A program made the position numbers and the translations under genes. A stretch of 58,869 bases of DNA from Oceanospirillales bacterium (GTDB lineage: Bacteria; Pseudomonadota; Gammaproteobacteria; Xanthomonadales; SZUA-36): the NCBI GenBank assembly GCA_003233115.1, contig QIKV01000069.1, positions 1 to 58,869 on the forward strand. The letters run 5' to 3'. This document shows, one piece after another, positions 34,048-44,443 of this stretch. The notes under the pieces are model-generated. The model saw only the letters and a program-made list of their open reading frames with translations, was not told the origin of the DNA and searched no databases. Numbering within the stretch: the first letter of the stretch is position 1; each line of letters starts with the position of its first letter.

Positions 34048-34416
34048 ATGAACCTCAATATCCCGGTACGCGTGGTGGCACAACCAGAGTTTCTCGGCCA
34101 ACATGATGAAAAGTTTGCCTTCGCCTACACTATCTACATCACCAATCAGTCCAATCGAATTATCACGCTGCGTAACCGCCACTGGATCATTACCCATGCA
34201 GATGGCACGGTGGAAGAAGTCATTGGTGAAGGTGTGATCGGCGAAACGCCGGAACTGGCACCGGGGGCTTCCTACAATTACACCAGTGGAGCACTGATCC
34301 CCACACCGGTAGGATCGATGAAAGGATCATACGGTTTTGTCACTGACGATGGCCAGTCCTTCCGTGCTGAAATTCCCGAGTTCACACTGCATGCCCCGGA
34401 CACCCCTCTGCACTAG
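34048..34416 (+). CDS. apaG: ApaG protein
   Basis: This 122-residue fibronectin-III-fold protein of the ApaG family contains FAYTIYITNQSNRIITLRNR, ADGTVEEVIGEGVIGETPEL and GSMKGSYGFV, all strongly conserved in the family. Its biochemical role is not settled. It sits between ksgA and apaH, as in most gammaproteobacteria. Confidence 0.95.
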   Translation: MNLNIPVRVVAQPEFLGQHDEKFAFAYTIYITNQSNRIITLRNRHWIITHADGTVEEVIGEGVIGETPELAPGASYNYTSGALIPTPVGSMKGSYGFVTDDGQSFRAEIPEFTLHAPDTPLH

Positions 34417-34429
34417 GGTCTGTTAACAC

Positions 34430-35239
34430 TTGTCTACTTACCTGCTAGGGGATATTCAGGGCTGCTATGATTCTTTGCAAAAGATCCTGCAGGAAGCTGC
34501 TTTTGATCCGGCCACTGACGAGCTCTGGTGTTGTGGCGATCTGGTCAACCGCGGTGGCCAGTCGCTACAGGTTTTGCGCTTTCTGAAAAGCCTGGGTACA
34601 GCCGTCAGCGTCACACTCGGCAACCATGATCTGCACCTGCTGGCGAGTCACCAGTACCATCCCGGTGGCGGCTCAGGCAACAGTGAGTTCGATGGCGTGC
34701 TGTCGGCGCCGGATTGTGAAGCGCTGTTGGACTGGCTGTGCACCCAGCCACTGGCGTGCTGGTCTGAAGAGCATCACCTGCTCAGGGTTCATGCGGGTGT
34801 CATACCGCAATGGGACTGGCAGGCGGCGATCAGTGCCAGCGCGGAAGTATCCGCCGTCTTGCAGTCTGGCCAGCGTGGCAAATTTTTACGTAAGATGTAT
34901 GGCAACAACCCGCGTCGCTGGCGGGAAAACAGGACCGGGTGGAGCCGCTTACGGTTGATCACCAATATCCTGACGCGACTGCGTTTTTGCGATGATATGG
35001 GCCGGGGCGCCTACCGGTTTTCAGGCCCGCCAGGCACTCAACCCGAAAAGTACAAACCATGGTATAAACACAAGCACCGGCAAACAAGGGATGTGACGGT
35101 CGCATTCGGACACTGGGCAGCCCTGGGTTTGCGTATAAAAAAACGCTATATCGCCATGGATTCCGGTTGTGTATGGGGCGGCAAACTGAGCGCCCTGAGA
35201 TTGGAAGACCGGACGATATTCCAGGTGCATTGCCCGTAG
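34430..35239 (+). CDS. apaH: Symmetrical bis(5'-nucleosyl)-tetraphosphatase
   Basis: This 269-residue metallophosphatase cleaves Ap4A to two ADP. The metal-binding motifs are GDIQGCYDSLQ, CGDLVNRGGQSL and GNHDLHLL, with LRVHAGVIPQW and FGHWAALGL further on. The start is a TTG at 34430, 13 bp after apaG; no ATG lies nearby in frame and the N-terminus fits the family exactly. The stop overlaps the beginning of a hairpin repeat. Confidence 0.95.
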   Translation: MSTYLLGDIQGCYDSLQKILQEAAFDPATDELWCCGDLVNRGGQSLQVLRFLKSLGTAVSVTLGNHDLHLLASHQYHPGGGSGNSEFDGVLSAPDCEALLDWLCTQPLACWSEEHHLLRVHAGVIPQWDWQAAISASAEVSAVLQSGQRGKFLRKMYGNNPRRWRENRTGWSRLRLITNILTRLRFCDDMGRGAYRFSGPPGTQPEKYKPWYKHKHRQTRDVTVAFGHWAALGLRIKKRYIAMDSGCVWGGKLSALRLEDRTIFQVHCP

Positions 35240-35304
35240 GAGCCTGTCGGATTTAACATGATCTACTGCGAAAAAGCTACGATCGGTCAAACCCGACAGG
35301 CTCC
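35239..35304. repeat. Dispersed hairpin repeat (copy 1), likely bidirectional terminator
   Basis: GGAGCCTGTCGGATTT (35239-35254) pairs with AAACCCGACAGGCTCC (35289-35304) with one mismatch. It separates convergent apaH and folA, where a terminator is expected. The right arm plus adjoining 13 bp recurs, inverted, at 57524-57552 with a single mismatch over 29 bp. Confidence 0.8.
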
Positions 35305-35318
35305 GTAGGGTACTTTTT

Positions 35319-35816
35319 TTATTCTGACCCCACCCGTTCAAATTCAACGATCCGGTAAGCAAGGCCCCCGGTGTCATCAGCGGTAAAGCACCGTTGTGCA
35401 GTTTGTCGCCACTCCCGTTCCTGCCACTGAGGAAACCAGGTGTCCGCATCCGGTTGGATATCAATCACCGTTAGCACCATGCGTTGTGCCAGTGGCAACG
35501 CAAGTGCGTATAACTGACCACCCCCGATCACCATAATTTCCTGGCTGTGGGAAATATCAATGGCGGCCGTAAGCGACGTGCAGATATCCGCACCGGCAGC
35601 TTCGAATACCGGGTTTCGCGTGATAATAATATTCTGACGACCGGGCAACGGCCTGCCAATGGCCTGCCAGGTCTTGCGCCCCATCAATATGGCCTTGCCC
35701 ATGGTTGCCTGTTTGAAATGCTGCAACTCAGCCGGCAGGTGCCAGGGCATGTGGCCATCCAGCCCAATTTCCCTGTTTCTGCCCATGGCTGCGATCAAGG
35801 TGACTTTTTTCTGCAT
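35319..35816 (-). CDS. folA: Dihydrofolate reductase
   Basis: The protein has 165 residues from the ATG at 35816; the frame extends 16 codons further upstream but the family begins here (VTLIAAMGRNREIGLDG). The substrate-binding HMPWHLPAELQHFK and ILMGRKTWQAIGRPLPGR are diagnostic, then IMVIGGGQLY. It regenerates tetrahydrofolate after ThyA uses methylene-tetrahydrofolate, and lies 11 bp downstream of thyA. Confidence 0.95.
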   Translation of the reverse strand: MQKKVTLIAAMGRNREIGLDGHMPWHLPAELQHFKQATMGKAILMGRKTWQAIGRPLPGRQNIIITRNPVFEAAGADICTSLTAAIDISHSQEIMVIGGGQLYALALPLAQRMVLTVIDIQPDADTWFPQWQEREWRQTAQRCFTADDTGGLAYRIVEFERVGSE

Positions 35817-35827
35817 GTTGGATGCTG

Positions 35828-36661
35828 TCAAATAGCGATTGGTGCCCTGATACCAGCATGGCACCGATAATTTTGTAATTCAAAATCCTCGTAAACGAAC
35901 CCGAACAGGTCTTGTCTGTCAGGATTGATATGCATGATGGGCAATGGGTAGGTATTGCGGGATAACTGCGTATTGACCTGCTCCAGATGATTCAGGTAGA
36001 TATGGGCATCACCCAGTGCAATGATCAGGTCACCGGGCTGAAGGCCGGTTACCTGGGCGATCATCATTGTCAATATCGCGTACGAGGCAATATTAAAGGG
36101 TACGCCGAGAAATACATCAGCACTGCGCTGATACATCTGGCAGCTCAATTTGCCTTCAGCCACGTAAAACTGAAACATCGTGTGACAGGGTGGCAAGGCC
36201 TGCAGGCCAGCCCGCGCGTTTTCCTGCGGGCTTCTTAATTCATCCGGCAGCACCCCCGGATTCCAGGCCGAGATGATGTGGCGGCGGGAATGCGGACGCT
36301 CTCGCAGGTCGTCCAGCAGCAGCTTGATCTGGTCGATATGCTTCCCATCCGCCGCTACCCAATCCCGCCATTGGGCACCGTAGACCGGTCCGAGGTTACC
36401 TTCTTCATCTGCCCACTCATCCCATATTGAGACACCGTGCCGGTTCAAATAGGCTATATTGGTACCGCCCTGTAAAAACCATAACAATTCATGAATTATC
36501 GAGCGCAAGTGCAACTTCTTGGTTGTCACACTGGGAAAACCCCGGGAAAGATCAAATCGCATCTGATAGCCAAACAGGCTGATGGTACCGGTGCCGGTTC
36601 TGTCTTCCCTGCGGTTACCCCTGTCCAGGATGTCTTGCAGGAGTTGCAGATAGTTTTGCAT
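35828..36661 (-). CDS. thyA: Thymidylate synthase
   Basis: This 277-residue enzyme methylates dUMP to dTMP. It has [18 protein letters not shown], the catalytic Cys159 in [13 protein letters not shown], and [20 protein letters not shown] slightly longer loop ([11 protein letters not shown]) before the catalytic Cys occurs in several gammaproteobacteria. It lies between lgt and folA on the same strand; the lgt stop is 2 bp before its start region. Confidence 0.96.
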   Translation of the reverse strand: MQNYLQLLQDILDRGNRREDRTGTGTISLFGYQMRFDLSRGFPSVTTKKLHLRSIIHELLWFLQGGTNIAYLNRHGVSIWDEWADEEGNLGPVYGAQWRDWVAADGKHIDQIKLLLDDLRERPHSRRHIISAWNPGVLPDELRSPQENARAGLQALPPCHTMFQFYVAEGKLSCQMYQRSADVFLGVPFNIASYAILTMMIAQVTGLQPGDLIIALGDAHIYLNHLEQVNTQLSRNTYPLPIMHINPDRQDLFGFVYEDFELQNYRCHAGIRAPIAI

Positions 36662-36663
36662 AG

Positions 36664-37539
36664 TTATTGATTGCCGTGTGAGCGCTGGGGGTCGTACCGG
36701 TAAGCGAGCAACATCATAATGGCCCCTGCGGCAATCATCGGTAAAGACAGGGCCATACCCATGGTAAGCCAGTGCATTGCCAGAAAACCAAGTTGCACAT
36801 CCGGTTGGCGGAAAAACTCAACAAAAAGACGAAATACTCCATACCCTAACAGGAACAGGCCTGAGATAGCTGCGGGCGGCCTGGGCCTGGCGGAATACCA
36901 CATCAGGATAAAAAATAATGTCAGGCCTTCCAGGCCAGCCTGGTACAACTGGCTTGGATGCCGTGCCAGGTGATCCAGTGCACCGGATCTCCATGCTTCG
37001 TTCAGCGCCGCAACATTACCTGGAGCAATACCAGTTGACCTGGCAAAAATCATCGCCCATGGTACATCCGTCAAGCGCCCCCATAACTCACCCCCGATAA
37101 AATTGCCCAGGCGGCCGAACGCGAGCCCCAGCGGAACCAGCGGCGCCACAAAATCTGCCACCTGCCAGAATGACCTGTGTGTGCGCCTGGCAAACCAGGC
37201 CATCGCGAGGATCACGCCAAGCAGTCCGCCATGGAAGGACATCCCACCATCCCAGATTCTGAACAGCGACAATGGATCTTGCACCAACCGGTCAAAGCCG
37301 TAAAACAGCATATAGCCGATCCGCCCGCCAAAAATTACGCCGAGCATACCGTAAAACAAGACGTCACTGACATCCTGTTTGCTCCAGCCAAACCAACCCC
37401 GCGTTGAGGCCAGGCGGTTACCGATAAGCCAGAAAGACAGGAATGCCAGCAGGTACATTATGCCGTACCAATGAATGTCCAACGGGCCGATAGACACGGC
37501 AACAGGGTCAAAATTGATCAAAGGATATTTGGATTGCAC
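36664..37539 (-). CDS. lgt: Prolipoprotein diacylglyceryl transferase
   Basis: The enzyme transfers diacylglycerol to the lipobox Cys of prolipoproteins in the inner membrane. From the GTG at 37539 it has 291 residues and begins [20 protein letters not shown], exactly where Lgt proteins begin. ATG 37584 would add a hydrophobic leader, and the frame is open much further upstream, but these residues have no family match. [25 protein letters not shown] and [14 protein letters not shown] form the catalytic core. Confidence 0.93.
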   Translation of the reverse strand: MQSKYPLINFDPVAVSIGPLDIHWYGIMYLLAFLSFWLIGNRLASTRGWFGWSKQDVSDVLFYGMLGVIFGGRIGYMLFYGFDRLVQDPLSLFRIWDGGMSFHGGLLGVILAMAWFARRTHRSFWQVADFVAPLVPLGLAFGRLGNFIGGELWGRLTDVPWAMIFARSTGIAPGNVAALNEAWRSGALDHLARHPSQLYQAGLEGLTLFFILMWYSARPRPPAAISGLFLLGYGVFRLFVEFFRQPDVQLGFLAMHWLTMGMALSLPMIAAGAIMMLLAYRYDPQRSHGNQ

Positions 37540-37649
37540 CCGATAATTCTCTGCAAGCAGTACAATGAAAACCGCAAGCAGCATAAGACAGTCCCGGAGA
37601 ACTGGCAAGCCATGTGATCCACACACCATGCAGGAACAAGGAAACAGCA

Positions 37650-39713
37650 ATGAACCGACTCTCGGGCAATCCCAGTCTCTACCTGGAACAGCACGCGAAC
37701 AACCCGGTGCACTGGCAGCCCTGGGATCAGGCGGCGCTGGACGAAGCACGCAGCCGCGATATCCCGATTTTGCTTTCCATCGGCTACAGTGCCTGCCATT
37801 GGTGCCACGTGATGGCACATGAATCCTTCGAGGATACGGATACTGCTGCCCTGATGAATGACTTGTTTGTAAATATCAAGGTGGACCGTGAGGAGCGCCC
37901 GGATCTGGATAAGGTCTACCAATTGTCACATCAGTTATTCAATGGTCGCGGTGGTGGCTGGCCATTGACAGTGGTCCTCGACCCGCAAGACCTGTCACCT
38001 TTTTTTACCGGCACCTATTTTCCCGTTAAAGCCCGCCAGGGTATGCCGGCATTCCAGGATGTTTTGCGGCAACTGCGGCGTTGGTTCGACTCACAACGGG
38101 GGGAAATCAAAAGGCAGTCAACCCATTTGCACATGGCAGTGACTTCCATACAGGGCGTAGTGGAGCACACTGATGATCTCACTGCAAAACCATTGGGCCT
38201 CGCCCTCCAGACTGTCTTGCAGCAACACGACCGTGCGTATGGCGGCTTCGGTGCTGCACCCAAGTTCCCGCAAGCGCCTTTGTTGACATTTATCAGCCGC
38301 TTGTGCAGTGGCCTGGGCAGCGCGGCTGATGCTGCCGCCAGTATGGAGGAGATACTTCACCATACCCTGCAGGCAATGGCCGCCGGTGGCTTGCGCGATC
38401 ACCTGGACGGCGGCTTTTTTCGCTACAGCGTCGATGGTAGCTGGACCATACCCCATTTTGAGAAAATGCTGTATGACAATGCATTGCTGCTGCCGTTATA
38501 CGCAGAGGCTTCCCTGCGACTACGCAGTGCCAATCGCAGCGATTGCGGCTTTGCAGATGTTGCCATTGGCATTGTTGACTGGCTGGATGACCAGATGGCA
38601 TCTGTGGAGGGCGGCTATTGTGCGAGCATCGATGCCGACGCCGAAGGTGTTGAGGGTGGATTTCATGTATGGACAGTCTCGGCTATACGCAACACGCTTA
38701 GCGATGAACAGTACCATTGGTTCAGCCGGGCCTACGGCCTGGACCAGCCACCAAATTTTGAAAACAGGTTCTGGCATCTCACTCGACGGGTCACAACCCA
38801 CACACTGGCGGCAGGCAGCCCATCGACACGTGTGCGCATTGATGAGCTCTTGCAACAATCGAGGGACATCCTGCACCGCTGCAGAAGCGAACGGGCCCAC
38901 CCCGGCACCGACCCTAAACGACTGACCGGCTGGAACGCCCTCATTGTTGATGGCCTGGTGCGGGCCGGCGCAGCCCTGGACAAGCCTGCATGGGTAGACA
39001 AGGCCGTACAAATTCTCGAATTGCTGCGTGCGCAAATGTGGTCGGATCGACAGCTATACACCGTGCGCGCAAAAGGTCAGTCTTATTTTCCGGCCTACCT
39101 GGAAGATTACGCGTGGTTGCTACAAGCCACGCTGGCAGTATTGCGTGAACGCTGGCGGGACGATTTTTACCTGTTCGGAATCGAACTTGCAGACAGCATT
39201 ATGGCGCGCTTCATGGATCATGAAAAAGGTGGTTTCTTTTTCACTGCAGCCGGACAGGAGGCACCCTTGCACCGCATCCGGCCCACCCAGGACGATGCGA
39301 CACCCGCCGCTGCCGGTAGCGCAATGAGCGCCCTGATACAGCTTGGACATTTAAGCGGCAACAGCGACTATCTGGAGGCAGCCCGCACCGGTCTGCTGTC
39401 AGCGCTCACCAGTATGCAACAACACCCAATGGCCCATGCCAGCCTGCTCGGTGCGCTGGATGAATACATCAACCCACCACCTCAAGTTATCATTACGGGC
39501 ACGGAAGTTGAGAAAACTGCGCATATCCACCGGGCTCTGCATTTAATGGATGGGGTACACTGCTATGCGCTGGCCCCGGGCAGCAGGAATTTACCGGGCA
39601 TGCTGGGCGCACTTGATGATCATGCAGACGTATCTGCATTTGTTTGTCGCGACCAAAGTTGCCTGCCGCCTGTTACATCACTGGATGCAGTCATTAAACA
39701 TTTATCATGTTGA
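37650..39713 (+). CDS. YyaL-type thioredoxin-domain protein (DUF255)
   Basis: This 687-residue protein starts at ATG 37650 (AAGGAAACAGCA upstream); the open frame goes back to 37614. It has an N-terminal thioredoxin-fold domain with CHWCHVM (residues 49-55) and NIKVDREERPDLD, then GGWPLTVVLDP and a six-hairpin glycosidase-like domain with GGLRDHLDGGFFRYSVD. The family is widespread (human SPATA20) but its reaction is unknown. It is divergent from lgt and 13 bp upstream of the SLC13 permease. Confidence 0.9.
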   Translation: MNRLSGNPSLYLEQHANNPVHWQPWDQAALDEARSRDIPILLSIGYSACHWCHVMAHESFEDTDTAALMNDLFVNIKVDREERPDLDKVYQLSHQLFNGRGGGWPLTVVLDPQDLSPFFTGTYFPVKARQGMPAFQDVLRQLRRWFDSQRGEIKRQSTHLHMAVTSIQGVVEHTDDLTAKPLGLALQTVLQQHDRAYGGFGAAPKFPQAPLLTFISRLCSGLGSAADAAASMEEILHHTLQAMAAGGLRDHLDGGFFRYSVDGSWTIPHFEKMLYDNALLLPLYAEASLRLRSANRSDCGFADVAIGIVDWLDDQMASVEGGYCASIDADAEGVEGGFHVWTVSAIRNTLSDEQYHWFSRAYGLDQPPNFENRFWHLTRRVTTHTLAAGSPSTRVRIDELLQQSRDILHRCRSERAHPGTDPKRLTGWNALIVDGLVRAGAALDKPAWVDKAVQILELLRAQMWSDRQLYTVRAKGQSYFPAYLEDYAWLLQATLAVLRERWRDDFYLFGIELADSIMARFMDHEKGGFFFTAAGQEAPLHRIRPTQDDATPAAAGSAMSALIQLGHLSGNSDYLEAARTGLLSALTSMQQHPMAHASLLGALDEYINPPPQVIITGTEVEKTAHIHRALHLMDGVHCYALAPGSRNLPGMLGALDDHADVSAFVCRDQSCLPPVTSLDAVIKHLSC

Positions 39714-39726
39714 AGGAGCACTAGCC

Positions 39727-41556
39727 ATGCTCGAGGTAACCCTGCCAAACATGCACGCCCTGGCGGTCATGGTCTTGATCGTCATAGCGCTGGTGCTGTT
39801 TACCCGCGACAACATACCGTTGGAAACGACCAGCCTGGTGGTCTTGGTTGCGCTCGCTACCGGCTTCCAGTTGTTCCCCTTCGAGTCAGACGGCCAGGTA
39901 CTTGCACCCAGTGATTTCTTCTTAGGGTTCGGCAACCGGGCACTGATAGCAGTTTCTGCTCTGATGATCGTTGGCCAGGGCCTTATCAGCACGGGTGCAC
40001 TTGAACCCGTCGGTCGCCTGCTGGCCAGGTTGTGGCGGCGCAGTCCAGCGCTTTCACTGTTATTGACCCTGGTCCTGACGGCCTTCCTGAGTGCTTTCAT
40101 CAATAATACGCCCATCGTTGTATTGATGTTGCCCATATTGATCGGGGTAGCCGTCAAGACTGGCATGTCGCCTTCCGGTTCGCTGATTCCGATGGGCTTT
40201 GCCAGTATTATCGGGGGTATGTCCACGACCATTGGTACGTCCACCAACCTGCTGGTTGTCAATGTCGCGGCAGACATGGGGATGGAGCGATTCAACATGT
40301 TTGATTTCGCCGGGCCCGCCCTGGTTTCCGGGGTTGTAGCCATTCTCTACCTGTGGCTGGTCGCACCAAGGCTACTCCCGCAACGCGTGCCACCGATGAA
40401 TCGTGGCGTATCGAGGGTCTATACCGCCCAGATCAGGCTGAATGCCAACAGCCCTGTCGTCGGCCGCTCACTGGCAGATGCTATTACGCGTTCCGGAGAA
40501 AACATCAAGGTAGAATCCATTCAGCGCGGTAAAGGCGTATTTATCAATCCGCTGCCGGATGTGAAGTTGCGTGGCGGTGACCGAATCACAACCAGTGATA
40601 CCCAGCAGAATCTGCGGGAATTCGCCCGCCTGCTCGGCGGCACACTTTATTCCGGCGAACACGAAGTCGATGCCAGCCATCCGCTGTCCGCCGAAGGCCA
40701 GCAAATCGCAGAAGTAGCTGTGACACCCGGCTCAAGGCTAAACGGGGTTCGTATCGGCAATGCCGGCCTGCTCACACGTTTTAAGCTCAGGCTGCTGGCT
40801 TTCAACCGCTTTAAAGGCATGGAAGAAAGGGAGTCTCCCGGACTGGATGAGACGCGCTTGCGCGCCGGTGATGTATTATTGGTGCAATCCACACTCAAAA
40901 ACCTGGCGGACCTGAAGCAGAGCTCTGATTTTCTGATACTGGATGGCAGCATCAAGTTGCCCAAGGCGCGCAAAGCGCCCATTGCGCTGGCAGTTATCAC
41001 CGGCGTGGTGGCACTGGCAGCATTGCGAATTATGCCGATCGAGATCAGCGCATTACTGGGTTGCCTGGTGCTTATCCTGACCGGTTGTCTCAACTGGAAA
41101 GACGCGATGCATGCGCTGAGCACACAGGTCATATTGATCATCGTGGCCTCCCTTGCTATGGGTATGGCCTTGCTCAAGACGGGTGGCGCTGACTACCTGG
41201 CCAATTTGTTTGTCCACATTACCTTCGGTGCCCCGCCCGCAGTTGTGCTGATGAGCCTGATGTTGATGATGAGCGTTCTGACCAACGTCGTATCCAACAA
41301 CGCCGCAGCAGTTATTGGCACCCCCATTGCCATTGGCATCGCGCAACAGCTTGGCCTGCCTCTGGAACCCTTTGTACTTGCGGTTATTTTTGGCGCCAAC
41401 CTCAGTTTTGCAACACCCATGGCCTACCAGACCAATGTGCTGATCATGAACGCCGGTGGCTACAAGTTTGGCGACTTCGTTCGTGTTGGCGTACCGCTGA
41501 CAATTATCACCTGGTTAATGTTAAGCGGCGTATTAATTTGGGCATATAGCCTATGA
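39727..41556 (+). CDS. SLC13-type permease with two RCK_C (TrkA-C) domains
   Basis: The protein has 609 residues from ATG 39727, preceded by AAGGAG; the open frame begins further upstream inside the previous gene. Two membrane halves, with AFINNTPIVVLMLPI and TIGTSTNLLVVN in the first and VLTNVVSNNAAAVIGTPIAI in the second, flank two cytoplasmic TrkA-C-type segments (about 215-390). Homologues carry divalent anions such as sulphate, dicarboxylates or thiosulphate. A transported ion cannot be assigned. The nearby arylsulfatase (50 kb) is only loosely suggestive of sulphate. Confidence 0.85.
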   Translation: MLEVTLPNMHALAVMVLIVIALVLFTRDNIPLETTSLVVLVALATGFQLFPFESDGQVLAPSDFFLGFGNRALIAVSALMIVGQGLISTGALEPVGRLLARLWRRSPALSLLLTLVLTAFLSAFINNTPIVVLMLPILIGVAVKTGMSPSGSLIPMGFASIIGGMSTTIGTSTNLLVVNVAADMGMERFNMFDFAGPALVSGVVAILYLWLVAPRLLPQRVPPMNRGVSRVYTAQIRLNANSPVVGRSLADAITRSGENIKVESIQRGKGVFINPLPDVKLRGGDRITTSDTQQNLREFARLLGGTLYSGEHEVDASHPLSAEGQQIAEVAVTPGSRLNGVRIGNAGLLTRFKLRLLAFNRFKGMEERESPGLDETRLRAGDVLLVQSTLKNLADLKQSSDFLILDGSIKLPKARKAPIALAVITGVVALAALRIMPIEISALLGCLVLILTGCLNWKDAMHALSTQVILIIVASLAMGMALLKTGGADYLANLFVHITFGAPPAVVLMSLMLMMSVLTNVVSNNAAAVIGTPIAIGIAQQLGLPLEPFVLAVIFGANLSFATPMAYQTNVLIMNAGGYKFGDFVRVGVPLTIITWLMLSGVLIWAYSL

Positions 41557-41706
41557 AGAAACAGGCTCTGCACTTACATCCGCATGACAAGGCGTGACGG
41601 AATGTCACAAAATCCTCCATAGCAATTGACTGCTAGCCTCTCAAAATATAGAGTGTCCTTCCCATACTTATCAACATCATATTAATTGAAGCCATTGAGA
41701 CGCAGC

Positions 41707-42495
41707 ATGCTAAACATAAGAAAGATTACCTGTCTATTGTCCTCGGTCCTCATTTACGCCATCGTCGGTCTGTCTACTCAGGCCTTCGCAGCGACTATTA
41801 ATGAAGTCATGCAGGAAGGTGAAAGTCGCGCAGACGCCGGCGAAAATGCACAGAAAAAGGTCGATTCTGTCGCCGACCAGACTGAGAAAATTGTGAACGA
41901 CTATCGCGCGGTCACCAAGGTGGTTGATGGACTGAAAATCTATAACGCCCTGCTACAGACCCAGTTGAATAACCAACAGGATGAAATGCAGGCCTTGTCG
42001 GATTCCATTGGCAATATTGCGCTGATTGAACGGCAGATCGTACCCTTGATGCTCCGTATGGTGGATGCACTAGACGAATTTATTTCACTGGACACCCCGT
42101 TCCTGATGAAAGAGCGCACTGCGCGCGTCGCACGCTTGCGTGAAATGATGGAGCGCTCAGACGTCACTGCCGCTGAAAAGTTGCGTCGTGTCATTGAGGG
42201 TTACCAGATCGAAAATGACTATGGGCGGACGATCGAAGCCTACAAAGGCTCCACCGAAGTCAACGGTAAAGAACTCGAAGTGGATTTTCTACGCATTGGC
42301 CGTGTTGCATTGCTGTACCAGACCGTTGGCGGGGCTACCACCGGTGCCTGGGATTCGGTCTCACGTGAATTCGTCGAACTCCCACCAGCAACTTACCAGG
42401 CCCAGGTCGCACGCGGGCTGAAGATTGCGCGTAAACAGATTGCACCGGACTTGCTCATTGTTCCGGTAGCTGCGCCAACGAGGGAAATACAATGA
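41707..42495 (+). CDS. DUF3450 periplasmic coiled-coil protein of the TtpC operon
   Basis: The protein has 262 residues from ATG 41707, although a TTG seven codons upstream is possible. It has a signal peptide (KITCLLSSVLIYAIVGLSTQAFA), then a helical, coiled-coil region (KVDSVADQTEKIVNDYRAV), and DUF3450 hallmarks such as LIERQIVPLMLRMVDALDEF. Its stop overlaps the next ATG by 4 bp. DUF3450 genes regularly head TtpC-ExbB-ExbD-TonB operons in marine gammaproteobacteria, probably aiding TonB systems in the periplasm. Confidence 0.85.
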   Translation: MLNIRKITCLLSSVLIYAIVGLSTQAFAATINEVMQEGESRADAGENAQKKVDSVADQTEKIVNDYRAVTKVVDGLKIYNALLQTQLNNQQDEMQALSDSIGNIALIERQIVPLMLRMVDALDEFISLDTPFLMKERTARVARLREMMERSDVTAAEKLRRVIEGYQIENDYGRTIEAYKGSTEVNGKELEVDFLRIGRVALLYQTVGGATTGAWDSVSREFVELPPATYQAQVARGLKIARKQIAPDLLIVPVAAPTREIQ

Positions 42496-43868
42496 TTGCA
42501 ATAATTAAAAAAATTGGCTTGGCTGGCAGCCTGTTACTGGCTTCAACCGTGGTGGCCCATGCAGCTACGGCAGTTTCACTGGATGAACTTCTGCAACAGG
42601 TAAAATCCGGCCGGGTCACAGATGCGGCTGAAAGCAAAGCCAGGTTGGACGAGTTCCGTGCCAACCGGGCAACCCAAACAAGGGCACTGAACGCTGAGAA
42701 GGCCGAGAAGAAACGGCAGGAACAACGTTCTGTCAGAATGGAAAAGCAATTTGAGGTTAACGATGCCAAAATCGTTGATCTGGAGCGGGCTTTCAAGGAT
42801 CGTCTGGGCGGCCTGAAAGAATTGTTTGGCGTGCTGCAGCAGGCATCAGGCGACGCGCGCGGACAGTTTGAAACCTCACTGACGCAGGTGCAATATCCCG
42901 AACGCACAGAATTCCTGCTTGCGTTCGCCAAGAAGATGGGACAGTCAAACCGACTCGCCTCGCTAGAGGAAATCGAACGTTTGTGGTTTGAACTGCAACG
43001 TGAAATGACCGCTACCGGCAAAGTCGTCACATTTAACGCCGTCGTCGTTAACGCCAGTGGTGAAGAGGCCGTACAGGAAGTGACCCGTATTGGTGCATTC
43101 AATATTGTGTCGGAGGGCAAGTACCTGGAGTTCGTTCCAGAAACCGGACGACTGGTCGAACTGCAGCGTCAGCCACAAAGTCGCTACACCAATCGCATTA
43201 GCGCTCTGACCAATGCAACTTCCGGCATGTATCCCATTGGTCTGGATCCTACACGCGGCCAGTTGCTTAGCCTGTTGGTACAGTCACCCAGCCTGATGGA
43301 ACGCACTGCGCAAGGCAAGACGGTCGGTTACGTCATTATCGTTCTGGGTATTATCGGCTTGCTCATGGCTACCTGGCGCCTGTTGGTATTGTCCTCAACC
43401 AGCGCCAAGGTGAACCGGCAGATCAAGAATCTCAACAACCCCACTACCGATAATCCGCTGGGCCGTGTTCTTAGCGTAGACAAGGAACGCGGTACTGAAG
43501 ACCTTGAGACCATGGAGCTTAAGCTCGGTGAAGCCATACTCAGGGAAACACCAAAATTTAGCGCCATGTTGCCGATGTTGAAGATCATCGCCGTGGTCGC
43601 ACCGCTGCTCGGCCTGTTGGGTACAGTGACGGGTATGATCGTAACCTTCCAGGCCATTACCCTTTATGGTGCCGGTGATCCAAAACTGATGGCTGGCGGT
43701 ATTTCAACCGCATTGGTGACCACGGTCCTCGGCCTGGTAGTTGCTATTCCGATGGTATTTCTGCACACGCTGGTTTCCAGCCGGGCCAGGAGATTGACGC
43801 AGATTCTGCAGGAAGAAGCTGCTGGTATGCTCGCGGAGCGTGCCGAAGGCAACCATTCAACCGCATAA
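42492..43868 (+). CDS. ttpC: TtpC-type MotA/TolQ/ExbB proton channel protein
   Basis: This 458-residue protein has an N-terminal signal-like segment (GLAGSLLLASTVVAHA), a long periplasmic coiled coil (about 60-160) and a C-terminal ExbB/TolQ core with two membrane segments, including LLGLLGTVTGMIVTFQAITL and ISTALVTTVLGLVVAIPMVF. In Vibrio TtpC is the extra ExbB-like protein needed by the TonB2 system. Start overlaps the DUF3450 stop as ATGA and the next ExbB follows 12 bp later. Confidence 0.88.
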   Translation: MIAIIKKIGLAGSLLLASTVVAHAATAVSLDELLQQVKSGRVTDAAESKARLDEFRANRATQTRALNAEKAEKKRQEQRSVRMEKQFEVNDAKIVDLERAFKDRLGGLKELFGVLQQASGDARGQFETSLTQVQYPERTEFLLAFAKKMGQSNRLASLEEIERLWFELQREMTATGKVVTFNAVVVNASGEEAVQEVTRIGAFNIVSEGKYLEFVPETGRLVELQRQPQSRYTNRISALTNATSGMYPIGLDPTRGQLLSLLVQSPSLMERTAQGKTVGYVIIVLGIIGLLMATWRLLVLSSTSAKVNRQIKNLNNPTTDNPLGRVLSVDKERGTEDLETMELKLGEAILRETPKFSAMLPMLKIIAVVAPLLGLLGTVTGMIVTFQAITLYGAGDPKLMAGGISTALVTTVLGLVVAIPMVFLHTLVSSRARRLTQILQEEAAGMLAERAEGNHSTA

Positions 43869-43880
43869 GGCAGCAGGGAT

Positions 43881-44420
43881 ATGGATGCGATTTACTACTA
43901 CCTGCCGGCACTGGAGACGGTTCGGGATTTCATGGAAATGGGTGGGGTCGTGCTGTACGTGATTGGCCTGCTACTCATGTTCATGTGGGTCTTGATCTTC
44001 GAAAGACTGGTATACATCCGCTACGGACACCAGCGCCTTGCGGCCACTGCCCAGAAGATATGGGAGGCTCGCACCGACCATAAATCCTGGCAGGCCCATC
44101 AGATTCGCATGCGCCTGGTATCGCAGGTCTCTGCCCAGATAGAACGCAATATACCAATGATCCAGACCTGTGTAGCTTTGAGCCCACTACTCGGATTGCT
44201 TGGAACAGTCACCGGTATGATAGAGGTTTTTGACGTGATGGCCACATCCGGCTCCAGCAGCCCCCGATCCATGGCAGCCGGCGTTTCCAAGGCAACCATA
44301 CCGACCATGGCCGGTATGGTTGCGGCGCTTTCCGGCGTGGCGATGGGTACCTATTTGCAACGTAAGGTAAGCCGGGAGCGCGCACTCCTCGCCGATCACC
44401 TTGTCGTAGAACACGAGTGA
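43881..44420 (+). CDS. exbB: ExbB-type proton channel subunit
   Basis: This 179-residue protein has three membrane segments. The core is VALSPLLGLLGTVTGMIEVFDVM followed by GVSKATIPTMAGMVAALSGVAMG (each within the family motif). With ExbD it uses the proton gradient to drive TonB. It is shorter than TtpC and represents the conventional ExbB of the operon. Confidence 0.92.
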   Translation: MDAIYYYLPALETVRDFMEMGGVVLYVIGLLLMFMWVLIFERLVYIRYGHQRLAATAQKIWEARTDHKSWQAHQIRMRLVSQVSAQIERNIPMIQTCVALSPLLGLLGTVTGMIEVFDVMATSGSSSPRSMAAGVSKATIPTMAGMVAALSGVAMGTYLQRKVSRERALLADHLVVEHE

Positions 44421-44443
44421 CGTTCATGTCACTGGAGAAATAA

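Noticed and set aside
36664..37818. Lgt extended to 384 residues
   Set aside because: The first 80-94 residues are Arg/Cys-rich, overlap the divergent YyaL gene and have no family match; the family begins near 37539.
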